A DNA stretch of 38,871 nucleotides from UBA2773 sp964458715. Its GTDB lineage: Bacteria > Patescibacteriota > Minisyncoccia > Moranbacterales > DUUL01. Positions 8,098 through 15,626 of the stretch are shown piece after piece. The position numbers and the translations under genes are program-made. The stretch covers positions 1 through 38,871 of the forward strand of contig CAYWJP010000006.1 in NCBI GenBank assembly GCA_964458715.1. Direction: 5' to 3'. The notes beneath the pieces are model-generated. The model saw nothing but the letters and a program-made list of their open reading frames with translations. It was not told the origin of the DNA and did not search any database. Each line of letters begins with the position of its first letter. Position 1 is the first letter of the stretch.

Positions 8098-8132
8098 GAA
8101 ATAGTAAATTTACAAGAATTAACTTGATAGAA

Positions 8133-8489
8133 ATGGCTGAAGAAATGGATCAAGAATTTTTGGACTTTATTGTAAAGTCTGTTGTTGATAATCCTGAAGA
8201 AGTTAAAATAGAAAGAACTATTGATGAACGAGGAGTTCTTTTGACTTTGACTGTTAGTCCTCAAGATATGGGGATGATTATTGGTCGACAAGGTTCTACT
8301 GCTAAAGCGATTAGAACTTTATTAAGAGTAGTTGGAGCCAAGAATGATGCCCGAATTAATCTTAAGATCAATGAACCAGAAGGATCCGAAAGAAGTTTCG
8401 AAAGAAAACCAGAAGAAAGTTCTGAGGTAAAAGAAAAAGAAGTAGAGGCTGAAAAAAGTATTGATGATATCGTGAATGACATCAAATAA
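8133..8489 (+). CDS. khpA: KH-domain RNA-binding protein KhpA
   Basis: 118 aa from the ATG at 8133 (MAEEMDQEFLDFIV); an in-frame ATG at 8034 lies at or before the predicted transcription start. It is a single KH domain with the GxxG loop GRQG (51-54) inside MIIGRQGSTAKAIRTLL. KhpA (YlqC) binds RNA, often with KhpB/Jag, and affects division and cell-wall growth in Gram-positives. A charged tail of ~35 residues (GSERSFERKPEESSEVKEKEV...) extends beyond the usual ~76-80 aa. In many bacteria khpA lies between rpsP and rimM-trmD; here trmD is the next gene, but rpsP and rimM are absent. Confidence 0.9.
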   Translation: MAEEMDQEFLDFIVKSVVDNPEEVKIERTIDERGVLLTLTVSPQDMGMIIGRQGSTAKAIRTLLRVVGAKNDARINLKINEPEGSERSFERKPEESSEVKEKEVEAEKSIDDIVNDIK

Positions 8490-8514
8490 GCTTAAGGCTT
8501 TAAAATATTCAAAG

Positions 8515-8543
8515 ACCATGCTAATATTACGGCATGGTTTTTG
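8515..8543 (+). terminator. khpA terminator
   Basis: Stem ACCATGC / GCATGGT, 10-nt loop, then TTTTTG. It lies 26 nt after the khpA stop, so khpA and trmD are likely separate transcripts. Confidence 0.75.
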
Positions 8544-8552
8544 ATTGTTTAA

Positions 8553-8669
8553 AACCTATTAATTTGGCGTACTTCTTTGTCGAGTTTTCCGTCCTTCTCT
8601 CAATGTACTATTTAGTACATTTCGTTCATTACTCAAGCTCTCCTCGAATTACGCTCAAATTAATAGGTT
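8553..8669. repeat. ~115-bp palindromic intergenic repeat, copy C
   Basis: Outer arms AACCTATTAATTTG and CAAATTAATAGGTT are a perfect 14-bp inverted repeat. The core has ATGTACTATTTAGTACAT. This is the best-preserved member for seeing the full hairpin. Confidence 0.85.
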
Positions 8670-8712
8670 CTCAATTATTTTTTTAATAAATTTTCTAATT
8701 TAAAAAATATTT

Positions 8713-9387
8713 ATGAATTTTCATATAGTAACAATATTTCCAGAAGTTTTTGAAAAATACTTTCAGGTTGGTGTTATGGGTCGGGCACAAGAAGCAGGTC
8801 GGATCAAAATAAATCTCTATAATCTAAGAGATTATAGTCAAAATAAACATCATAAAGTTGATGACACCCCTTATGGTGGTGGTCCAGGAATGGTAATGAT
8901 GATTCAACCAATTGTGGATTGCATTGCCGATATTAAAAAAAGAATAAAAAAAGAAGATCCTCAAGTATCAGTTGAAAACTTTAGAATAGTTTTATTATCA
9001 GCTAAGGGCGAGAAGTTTAATCAAAAAAAAGTAATTCAATATAAAAATTTTAAACATCTGGTTTTAATTTGTGGTCGATATGAAGGAGTGGACGAGAGAA
9101 TAGTTGAGCATGTTGCTGATGAAGAAATTTCTGTGGGAGAGTATGTTTTGAGTGGCGGAGAGTTACCAGCAATGACGGTGATTGATGCTGTCAGTCGTTT
9201 GATTCCTGGAGTCTTGGGAAATAAAAAATCTTTAGAATCTGAGAGTCACAGCGGAGACGGTCTCGAAGTTGATTTTCCAGTTTATACTAAGCCAGAAAAA
9301 TTTGAAGAATGGGAAGTGCCAGAGGTTTTATTGAGCGGGAATCATGAGGAGATTAGAAAGTGGAGAGAAAATAAGAGAATAAAATAA
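8713..9387 (+). CDS. trmD: tRNA (guanine-N1)-methyltransferase
   Basis: 224 aa SPOUT enzyme that methylates G37 of tRNAs reading CUN, CCN and CGG codons to prevent +1 frameshifting. Its substrates include tRNA-Leu(UAG), which is encoded in this window at 51-135. Motifs are FHIVTIFPEVF at the N terminus, DDTPYGGGPGMVM, the trefoil-knot SAM site LICGRYEGVDERI and ISVGEYVLSGGELPAM, and the catalytic-domain ending SLESESHSGDGLEVDFPVYTKP. It is close to the usual ~230-250 aa. There is a poor ribosome site and no obvious promoter between it and repeat copy C. Confidence 0.97.
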   Translation: MNFHIVTIFPEVFEKYFQVGVMGRAQEAGRIKINLYNLRDYSQNKHHKVDDTPYGGGPGMVMMIQPIVDCIADIKKRIKKEDPQVSVENFRIVLLSAKGEKFNQKKVIQYKNFKHLVLICGRYEGVDERIVEHVADEEISVGEYVLSGGELPAMTVIDAVSRLIPGVLGNKKSLESESHSGDGLEVDFPVYTKPEKFEEWEVPEVLLSGNHEEIRKWRENKRIK

Positions 9388-9481
9388 AATTAAAAATTAT
9401 AAAATTGACTAAAAAGATATTCGGAATGTCTGATCAGAACTTTTTGATAAAAGCTTTCTAGTTAAAGTTAGTAATAAAAAA

Positions 9482-10591
9482 TTGAAAACAAAAACAATTA
9501 AAAAGGTTGATCCAGTTTTACTTTCGATAGTATTGATTCTATTGGTTTTTGGTTTGATAATGATTTCCTCGGCGGGAATTATTTTTTCCAATGTTCGTTT
9601 TGGGGATGAGTACCATCTTTTAAAACGACATTTTCTTTATGGGATCATAATTGGATTGCCCAGTATGTATTTGGTTTCCAAAATTAATTATAAAGTATGG
9701 GAAAAAATAGCTTTGCCTTTTTTTGTCGCTACCCTAGCTTTATTGGGGTTGGTTTTAATTTCGGGAATTGGAGTGAGCTATCAGGGAGCCAGTAGGTGGA
9801 TTGATTTAGGTCCAATTAGTTTTCAGCCAACCGAAATTGCTAAAATTGGGATTATTATTTATTTAGCGTCTTGGTTAAAAGGACGTGGTTCTAAGGTGCA
9901 AGATTTTAAAGAAGGGTTAATTCCGTTTCTGATGATTCTAGGCTTTACCGCTTTTTTGATTATTTGCCAACCTGATATTGGAACCTTAGGAGTCATTGTG
10001 ATAACTTCTTTGATAATGTTTTTTGTTTCTGGGGCTCCGATTAGATATATATTTGGGATTTTATTGGGAGGTTTGGGTTTAATAGCCCTATTGATTAAAA
10101 TTGAACCTTATCGAATGAATCGATTAACTGCTTTTTTGGATCCTAGCATTGATCCTCAAGGAATTAGTTATCAATTAAATCAAGCTTTATTAGCAGTTGG
10201 ATCAGGCGGGATTTTTGGTCTGGGTCTCGGACAAAGTCGTCAAAAATTTAATTATCTTCCCGAGCCAGTTGGAGACAGTATTTTTGCGATTATTTCAGAG
10301 GAATTAGGAATGGTTGGAGCCAGCATCTTGATTTGTTTTTTTATCGCTTTTGCTTTGAGAGGTTATCGAATTGCTCGGCGGGCGCCAGATGAATTTAGTC
10401 GGTTAGTGGCGGTCGGAATAACTTCCTGGATTGTTTTTCAGGCACTAGTTAATATTATGTCAATTATCAAGCTTATGCCTTTAACGGGAATACCTTTGCC
10501 GTTTATTAGCTATGGTTCGACTTCTTTGGTGTTTACTTTGGTGGGGATGGGAATACTGCTTAATATTTCGAAACACGCTAAAATGGACTGA
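9482..10591 (+). CDS. ftsW: FtsW-type SEDS peptidoglycan polymerase
   Basis: 369 aa polytopic membrane protein with about ten helices. The SEDS signature is complete: SRWIDLGPISFQPTEIAKIG, the YRMNRLTAFLDPSIDPQGISYQLNQAL loop, GGIFGLGLGQSRQKF, then LPEPVGDSIFAIISEELG (the usual LPEAHTD Asp is kept as GD), and the C-terminal PLPFISYGSTSL. The dp-QGISYQLNQAL block favours FtsW over RodA. It polymerises glycan strands from lipid II at the septum with a class B PBP (not in this window). The reading frame opens at a TTG (9482); no in-frame ATG exists upstream before a stop, and the first internal ATG would delete half of helix 1, so TTG is the likely start. Confidence 0.92.
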   Translation: MKTKTIKKVDPVLLSIVLILLVFGLIMISSAGIIFSNVRFGDEYHLLKRHFLYGIIIGLPSMYLVSKINYKVWEKIALPFFVATLALLGLVLISGIGVSYQGASRWIDLGPISFQPTEIAKIGIIIYLASWLKGRGSKVQDFKEGLIPFLMILGFTAFLIICQPDIGTLGVIVITSLIMFFVSGAPIRYIFGILLGGLGLIALLIKIEPYRMNRLTAFLDPSIDPQGISYQLNQALLAVGSGGIFGLGLGQSRQKFNYLPEPVGDSIFAIISEELGMVGASILICFFIAFALRGYRIARRAPDEFSRLVAVGITSWIVFQALVNIMSIIKLMPLTGIPLPFISYGSTSLVFTLVGMGILLNISKHAKMD

Positions 10592-10759
10592 AAAAATTTC
10601 AAAGTTCAAATTATTCCAAATTATTCCAAATCAAAACTAAAATCCAAATTTCAAATATTTTACTTGTTTAAGCAAGTGTTTTTAATCATTTAACATTAAG
10701 ATTTGATTTGATATTTTAAATACTTTAGATTTTGAAATAATTTTTTAGATATTTTTCTC
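10592..10759. repeat. AT-rich long palindrome (Family 2), copy b
   Basis: The stretch at about 10599-10748 starts CAAATTATTCCAAATTATTCC and is mirrored near its end by TTTGATTTGATATTTTAAATACTTTAGA-like words. It has a small perfect hairpin ACTTG/CAAGT in the middle. No gene lies here. Confidence 0.6.
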
Positions 10760-10788
10760 TTGAAATCAACCTCTTTGTGAGTTAAACT
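10760..10788 (+). promoter_or_regulatory. secA promoter
   Basis: -35 TTGAAA (10760-10765), 17-bp spacer, -10 TAAACT (10783-10788). The start codon is at 10815, so the leader is about 20 nt. Confidence 0.65.
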
Positions 10789-10814
10789 TCTTCTGTTAAC
10801 AATAACAATCTTTT

Positions 10815-13448
10815 ATGGGCTTACTGGATAAATTTTTTGGCAATGCCAACGAAAAAGAATTAAAAACATATTTAGCGATTATTGAGCAAATCAATCAACT
10901 TGGAGATAAATTCAAAGGTTTTTCTGATAATCAAATTAAGGAAAAAACCAAAGAACTTCAAGATAAATTAAAAGAAACTAATGATTTAAACAGTGTTTTG
11001 CCAGAGGCTTTTGCTAATTGTCGAGAAGCCGGAAGGCGAGTTTTGGGTGAACGAGCCTTTGATTCTCAGATAATGGGGGCAATGGCTTTGAATAGGGGAA
11101 AGATTTCTGAAATGAAAACGGGAGAAGGGAAAACTTTGTCAGCGGTTTTAGCGGCTTATCTGAATGCCTTAACTGGTAAAGGAGTTCATGTGGTAACCGT
11201 TAATGACTATTTATCAAAACGAGATGCTAATTGGATGGGGCAAGTTTATAATTTTCTGGGCTTATCAGTTGGTTGTATCGCTCACGATTCTTCTTTTCTT
11301 TACGAGCCTAACAAAACCGATGATGACGCCGTTAGCATTGAAGAGGAAAATTTAATTACTGTTTCTCGGAAAGAAGCTTATGGAGCGGATATTACTTATG
11401 GAACTAATAATGAATTTGGTTTCGATTATTTGCGAGATAATATGGCACAAAGTGAAGAGCAAATGTCACAACGAGAATTGAATTTTGTAATTGTGGATGA
11501 AGTTGATTCAATTTTGATTGATGAGGCTCGAACTCCTTTGATTATCTCAACTGCCGATGCAGAATCTACTCAACTTTATGAACAGTTTGCTAAAATCGTT
11601 CCTCAATTGAAAGAAGGCGAAGATTTTAATTTAGATGAAAAATTAAAATCAACTGATTTGACTCAAGAAGGAATTACGAAGGTCGAAAAACTTTTAGGAA
11701 TAGATAATTTATTTGAAACTAGTCGAACTCGTTACGTTCATCATTTAGAACAAGCTTTGAAAGCTAACGTTATTTTTCAAAAAGATCAAGATTACGTGGT
11801 TAAAGAGGGAGAAATTATGATTGTCGACGATTTTACTGGTCGTTTAATGCCGGGTCGACGTTATAGCGAGGGTTTACATCAAGCCATAGAAGCCAAGGAG
11901 GGGGTTAAAATTCAACGAGAATCTAGAACTTTGGCCTCAATTACTTTTCAGAACTATTTTCGAATGTATGATAAAATTTCAGGAATGACTGGAACTGCTT
12001 TAACTTCAGCGGAAGAATTTGATAAAGTTTATAAATTGGAAGTAGTGCAGGTGCCGACTAATAAACTTATGATCCGAAAAGATTTACCGGATGTAGTTTA
12101 CAAAAATGAAAAAGGGAAATTTAATGCTATTGTTGAGGAGATTAAAGAATTACGAAAAACTGAAAGACCAGTTTTGGTGGGTACAGTAGCGATTGAAAAA
12201 TCAGAAGCCCTATCAGAGGCTTTATCAAAAGCTGGTATTCCTCATTCAGTTTTAAATGCCAAGAATCATGAAAAAGAAGCTCAAATTATCGCTGACGCTG
12301 GCAAAAAGGGATCAGTAACAATTGCCACTAATATGGCTGGTCGAGGAACTGATATTAAATTGGGCGCAGGCGTTGTGGATTTAGGGGGATTATATATTAT
12401 CGGAACTGAGCGGCATGAAGCAAGGCGGATTGACAATCAGTTGCGAGGACGATCTGGACGACAGGGTGATCCTGGGACTAGTAAATTTTATGTTTCCTTG
12501 GAGGATGAATTGATGCGAAGATTTGGGGGAGATCGAATGTGGGCCTTAATGGATAAATTAGGATTGCCTGATGATCAACCGATTGAAAATGGCATTATTT
12601 CTAAATCAATTGAATCTGCTCAGTCTAAAATTGAAGGTCACAACTTTGATATTCGAAAACAAATTTTAGAATATGATGACGTGGTTAACAAGCAGAGAGA
12701 AGTTATTTATGGACATCGTCGAAAAGTGCTCAAGAAAAAAGAAATTAGAACTGAAATAGCTGATATTTTGAAAGATGAAGTAGAAAATATTGTGTCTGCT
12801 CACACTTCAGAAGAATTGGAAGAAAAATGGAATACCCAAGAAATTCAAGAAGAGATAGAGGTTCTAATGGGGAAACAAGAGGGGCTTAAAACGCAACTTT
12901 CTAAAATTAAGAAATCAAGAGAATATCCTTCTAGCGAAGCTAAAAAAAGTGCAATGATGGACTATATTTCTCAACTTTTAAAAACTGAATATAGTCATAA
13001 AGAGCAAAAAATAGGCGAAGAAATTTTTCGAAAGATTGAGAAAGAAGTTTATTTAAAAACTACGGATCAATATTGGATGGAACATTTAGACAATCTTAGT
13101 CATTTGCGGGATTCCACTAATCTTCAAGGTTATGGCCAAAGAGATCCACTAATTGAATATAAAAAAAGAGGTTTTGAACTTTTTCAAACGCTTTTGGCTA
13201 ATATTAATCATTCGATGATAAAAACTTTTTTTCGTATTCAACCGATGGAAAATCAAAATATCCCGACTCCTCAAACGGTTGCCCAGAATTTACAATTTAG
13301 TGGAGGAGATATGCCGAAACAATTCGAAGGGAAGGATAAGCCTGTTGCTAAAGAGCAACCAGTTCAAAAAGGTGAGCAGGTGGGACGGAATGAGCCTTGT
13401 CCGTGTGGGTCGGGGAAGAAGTATAAAAAATGTTGTGGCAAGAGTTAA
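10815..13448 (+). CDS. secA: Preprotein translocase ATPase SecA
   Basis: 877 aa, full length. SecA is the motor that pushes unfolded preproteins through SecYEG at the cytoplasmic membrane. Visible domains: nucleotide-binding domain 1 with Walker A TGEGKT (102-107) and the DEVDSILIDEARTPL Walker B block; the preprotein cross-linking region with RYVHHLEQAL; domain 2 with GRGTDIKLG and GRSGRQGDPG; the scaffold helix region around QILEYDDVVNKQR; and the C-terminal zinc-binding SEC-C motif CPCGSGKKYKKCC. All functional motifs are intact, including the zinc tail that binds SecB or phospholipid in other bacteria. It has its own promoter at 10760-10788 and ends in a palindromic repeat plus terminator. 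Confidence 0.98.
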   Translation: MGLLDKFFGNANEKELKTYLAIIEQINQLGDKFKGFSDNQIKEKTKELQDKLKETNDLNSVLPEAFANCREAGRRVLGERAFDSQIMGAMALNRGKISEMKTGEGKTLSAVLAAYLNALTGKGVHVVTVNDYLSKRDANWMGQVYNFLGLSVGCIAHDSSFLYEPNKTDDDAVSIEEENLITVSRKEAYGADITYGTNNEFGFDYLRDNMAQSEEQMSQRELNFVIVDEVDSILIDEARTPLIISTADAESTQLYEQFAKIVPQLKEGEDFNLDEKLKSTDLTQEGITKVEKLLGIDNLFETSRTRYVHHLEQALKANVIFQKDQDYVVKEGEIMIVDDFTGRLMPGRRYSEGLHQAIEAKEGVKIQRESRTLASITFQNYFRMYDKISGMTGTALTSAEEFDKVYKLEVVQVPTNKLMIRKDLPDVVYKNEKGKFNAIVEEIKELRKTERPVLVGTVAIEKSEALSEALSKAGIPHSVLNAKNHEKEAQIIADAGKKGSVTIATNMAGRGTDIKLGAGVVDLGGLYIIGTERHEARRIDNQLRGRSGRQGDPGTSKFYVSLEDELMRRFGGDRMWALMDKLGLPDDQPIENGIISKSIESAQSKIEGHNFDIRKQILEYDDVVNKQREVIYGHRRKVLKKKEIRTEIADILKDEVENIVSAHTSEELEEKWNTQEIQEEIEVLMGKQEGLKTQLSKIKKSREYPSSEAKKSAMMDYISQLLKTEYSHKEQKIGEEIFRKIEKEVYLKTTDQYWMEHLDNLSHLRDSTNLQGYGQRDPLIEYKKRGFELFQTLLANINHSMIKTFFRIQPMENQNIPTPQTVAQNLQFSGGDMPKQFEGKDKPVAKEQPVQKGEQVGRNEPCPCGSGKKYKKCCGKS

Positions 13449-13575
13449 AACCTAAAAATTTGGCGAATTTTTTTGTCAAACTCTCCGTTACTCTTTCGCC
13501 GTACTATCTGTACGCCTCATTCGGTACTCGAGTTTTCCTCAAACTTCACTCGAATTTTTAAGTTCTTGAGGTTTT
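13449..13575. repeat. ~115-bp palindromic intergenic repeat, copy D
   Basis: The outer arms AAAACCT...AGGTTTT and AAAAATTTG...CGAATTTTT enclose the core CGCCGTACTATCTGTACG. It begins at the secA stop codon. Confidence 0.75.
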
Positions 13576-13617
13576 GCAAATTAAAAATTTTAAATTAAAA
13601 ATAAAAAATAAAAAATT

Positions 13618-13641
13618 AAGCGGTCTGAGGATCGCTTTTTT
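13618..13641 (+). terminator. secA terminator
   Basis: Stem AAGCGGTC / GATCGCTT with one mismatched pair and a TGAG loop, followed by TTTT. Confidence 0.75.
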
Positions 13642-13650
13642 GTGGGAGAA

Positions 13651-13709
13651 AAAATAAAATTTAAGTAAACAAAAATCCCCTGGCGTGTATTTGAACGTCA
13701 GGGGATTTT
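13651..13709 (-). repeat. 57-bp terminator repeat, copy 1 (at gap edge)
   Basis: A 15-bp stem AAAATCCCCTGGCGT / ACGTCAGGGGATTTT with one G-U pair and an 8-nt loop, plus ~20 bp of conserved flank (ATAAAATTTAAGTAAAC). On the minus strand it reads as a strong intrinsic terminator followed by TTTTTGTTT. It runs directly into the N gap. Copies 2 and 3 are identical over the shared part. Confidence 0.95.
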
Positions 13710-13809
13710 NNNNNNNNNNNNNNNNNNNNNNNNNNNNNNNNNNNNNNNNNNNNNNNNNNNNNNNNNNNNNNNNNNNNNNNNNNNNNNNNNNNNNNNNNNN
13801 NNNNNNNNN
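13710..13809. other. Scaffold gap (100 N)
   Basis: Exactly 100 N, the conventional size for a gap of unknown length. Both edges are copies of the same 57-bp repeat, so the assembler probably broke at the repeat. True content may be nothing (a collapsed overlap) or one or more further repeat-bounded units. Confidence 0.95.
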
Positions 13810-13865
13810 TAAAATTTAAGTAAACAAAAATCCCCTGGCGTGTATTTGAACGTCAGGGGATTTTT
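13810..13865 (-). repeat. 57-bp terminator repeat, copy 2
   Basis: Identical to copies 1 and 3 where they overlap. It lies 23 nt downstream of the minus-strand ORFan gene that ends at 13889, in the right orientation to terminate it. Confidence 0.95.
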
Positions 13866-13888
13866 TGGCGGTTAGGTCGAGGGACAAA

Positions 13889-14455
13889 TCAAAAGTTCAA
13901 GGACTGTTTGATTGTATTGAAAACCTCATGAGTGTATCCAGTGATACCTTTCAGATCTTCAAATCCTTCGCAGATTTCTAGAATTCTTTTAATCCTGGGA
14001 GTTTTCAGACTGAAGTGATCAGGCAATATAATACAGGGATTCATGATACTGACGGCCTGGTCCTCTCTTCCCTTAAGACCGGAGGCGCTGAATCCCCATT
14101 CAAAGCCGTCAATAATGACACTGATAGAACCCTCCCATTTACCTTCCTCGGGATTTCGGGTGGCAGCTGAGCAGGAATCGTGGTATTCAAACTGACGGGT
14201 TTGTTTTTCTTCGACAAGAGTATTACAGTTTTTGTCGAAACCCAGCTTTGGATCGAAGGTTGTTCCGATGACCGCTTTGGGGAAAGGGAAGGGATAGAGT
14301 TGCCTGGGCCAGACGGCAAAGGCGAAAGCCTTTCTTTCAGGCACGGCAATGAGGTTATTTTCCTGCATTATGCGGAAAGTTTTTTCGGCAGTTTTTAACA
14401 TTTCATGTTGCAATCTGGCGGTAGGTCTTGAAAAATCATAAAATTCGGTATTCAT
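13889..14455 (-). CDS. ORFan protein of unknown function (gap-associated cassette)
   Basis: 188 aa from the ATG at 14455, chosen because GAGGAG lies 7 nt upstream; an in-frame ATG 20 codons earlier lacks a ribosome site. I do not recognise the family. It looks soluble: no signal peptide or membrane helix, aromatic-rich (FAVWPRQLYPFPFPKAVIG), mixed alpha/beta, with an SVIIDGFEWGF strand in the middle and a helical C terminus. Five Cys residues show no metal-site spacing. The coding DNA is visibly more G+C-rich than neighbouring genes. It has its own promoter (14526-14554), a leader hairpin CTCTCC/GGAGAG and a downstream 57-bp terminator repeat, so it is a self-contained expression unit bounded by direct repeats. 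Probably acquired. Confidence 0.75.
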   Translation of the reverse strand: MNTEFYDFSRPTARLQHEMLKTAEKTFRIMQENNLIAVPERKAFAFAVWPRQLYPFPFPKAVIGTTFDPKLGFDKNCNTLVEEKQTRQFEYHDSCSAATRNPEEGKWEGSISVIIDGFEWGFSASGLKGREDQAVSIMNPCIILPDHFSLKTPRIKRILEICEGFEDLKGITGYTHEVFNTIKQSLNF

Positions 14456-14525
14456 AGTAGTCTCCTCGCTTTTTTGTCTCTCCTGGAGAGAGTTGATTAA
14501 TATTAGGTACTGCATTTGACTGGTA

Positions 14526-14554
14526 ATTAAAGCAGATTTTTGTTATTTAGTCAA
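14526..14554 (-). promoter_or_regulatory. Promoter of the 188-aa ORFan
   Basis: On the minus strand, -35 TTGACT (14549-14554), 17-bp spacer and -10 TTTAAT (14526-14531). The upstream AAAAAACATTGAC is shared with the promoter of the next ORFan at 14964-14992. Confidence 0.65.
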
Positions 14555-14562
14555 TGTTTTTT

Positions 14563-14626
14563 GTGAAAAAATAAAATTTAAGTAAACAAAAATCCCCTGG
14601 CGTGTATTTGAACGTCAGGGGATTTT
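14563..14626 (-). repeat. 57-bp terminator repeat, copy 3
   Basis: Identical to copies 1 and 2, including the flank beyond the hairpin. It terminates the minus-strand 82-aa gene ending at 14660 and lies just upstream of the promoter of the 188-aa gene. Confidence 0.95.
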
Positions 14627-14659
14627 AAGCAATTTTTGGGAAAATCTTGGGAAAATATA

Positions 14660-14908
14660 TTAAATAATTTTCATCAAGATTTTTCCATCAACTGGAGAAT
14701 CCATTGAGAAGGAGTTTTTTTTGATGCCAAGCCGGAAGAGAAGGTCTTCAAGTATGACTAAATTTTCTTTTTTTAAAAATTTCTCTTCTCCCAATTCAAT
14801 CTCGATCTCTATTCTGTCTCCGCGAATAGATTCTTTAAAAATATCTACTACGCCATGAGCGATTCCGCTCAAACTAGGCCCTACTTCTTTGCCGTTAATT
14901 TGTGCCAT
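14660..14908 (-). CDS. Small ORFan protein (82 aa)
   Basis: 82 aa, start supported by a strong GGGAGGA ribosome site. Not recognised. It begins MAQINGKEVGPSLSGIAHGVVDIFKES, then alternating charged strands (GDRIEIEIELGEEKFLKKENLV), a helix (ILEDLLFRLG) and a C-terminal strand. Probably a small soluble alpha/beta protein. It shares its layout with the neighbouring ORFan: a similar promoter (14964-14992), same strand, and the identical 57-bp terminator repeat downstream. Base composition is nearer the genome average than that of the 188-aa gene. Confidence 0.72.
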   Translation of the reverse strand: MAQINGKEVGPSLSGIAHGVVDIFKESIRGDRIEIEIELGEEKFLKKENLVILEDLLFRLGIKKNSFSMDSPVDGKILMKII

Positions 14909-14963
14909 AATAATCTTCCTCCCAGAGATTTAAGGTTGTTGTTTAAAGTGCTGATAGTTTTAT

Positions 14964-14992
14964 ATTTAAGCAAAGTTTAGACGTTTGGTCAA
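14964..14992 (-). promoter_or_regulatory. Promoter of the 82-aa ORFan
   Basis: Minus strand: -35 TTGACC (14987-14992), 17-bp spacer, -10 TTAAAT (14964-14969). Confidence 0.6.
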
Positions 14993-15020
14993 TGTTTTTT
15001 AGTATTTTGTAGATAGTGTG

Positions 15021-15029
15021 TGGTAAAAT
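15021..15029 (+). promoter_or_regulatory. Extended -10 promoter of the HD-domain gene
   Basis: TGG followed by TAAAAT (15024-15029), 39 bp before the start codon. No clear -35. Confidence 0.5.
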
Positions 15030-15067
15030 AAATTTAGTAAAAATAAAATTTAAAAGTATTTAAATAA

Positions 15068-15625
15068 ATGAATATTATTGAAGAAATAAGAAAATTTGTA
15101 AAAGAAGAATGTCAAAAACCGACCAGTAAATATGGATTGGAGCCGTTTGAGTATCATTTTAGGCCGATGGTAGAGTGGGCGAAAAAATTGTCTGATGAAT
15201 TGGGTGGAGACAGGGAAGTGATTCTGATAGCTTCTTGGCTACATGATATTGGCTCAATTATTTATGGTCGGGAAGATCATCATATTACGGGAATCAAGAT
15301 TGCTAGAAAAAAATTAGCTGAGCTTGATTACCCAGAAAAAAAGATTCAACTGGTTGAGAAATGTATTTTAAATCATCGAGGATCGCAGGACAATCAACGG
15401 GAAAGCTTGGAAGAGCAAATTGTAGCCGAAGCCGATGCAATTAGTAATTTTGATAACGTTGTTGGAATTTTAAAGACGGCTTTGGTTTATGAAAACAAAA
15501 CAGAACCAGAAGCTCGACAAGAAGTTCTGAATAAGTTGGAGCGGAAATGGAAACAGCTTAATCTTGAGAGTTCTAGGGAAATGTTGAGGCCGAGGATGGA
15601 AGCGGTTAAAATATTGTTTGGATAA
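15068..15625 (+). CDS. HD-domain phosphohydrolase
   Basis: 185 aa single HD domain. Metal-binding residues in order are His30, His59-Asp60 in SWLHDIGS, His71/His72 after YGRED, His103 in ILNHRG, and Asp123 in AEADAISNFDN. The set of several His plus a late Asp is that of the broader HD superfamily that hydrolyses nucleotides or phospho-substrates (YfbR/uncharacterised HD proteins). No GYP motif or extra domain is seen, so it is not a cyclic-di-GMP phosphodiesterase. It is monocistronic with an extended -10 promoter. Substrate unknown. Confidence 0.86.
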   Translation: MNIIEEIRKFVKEECQKPTSKYGLEPFEYHFRPMVEWAKKLSDELGGDREVILIASWLHDIGSIIYGREDHHITGIKIARKKLAELDYPEKKIQLVEKCILNHRGSQDNQRESLEEQIVAEADAISNFDNVVGILKTALVYENKTEPEARQEVLNKLERKWKQLNLESSREMLRPRMEAVKILFG

Positions 15626-15626
15626 T

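Noticed and set aside
8030..8105. Short leader-peptide ORF of 24 codons upstream of khpA
   Set aside because: Its ATG lies at or before the predicted transcription start and it has no ribosome site.
14041..14398. Reading frames of 72-102 codons overlapping the 188-aa ORFan on both strands
   Set aside because: They lack ribosome sites and lie wholly inside the better-supported gene; the higher G+C lowers stop frequency there.
13651..14626. CRISPR-like array from the repeated 57-bp sequence
   Set aside because: Spacing is gene-sized and irregular, only three copies exist, each is a terminator hairpin after an ORF, and no cas gene is present.
13810..14626. Classic integron attC sites
   Set aside because: The RYYYAAC/GTTRRRY core pair cannot be found at the ends of the palindrome and there is no integrase; only the architecture is similar.
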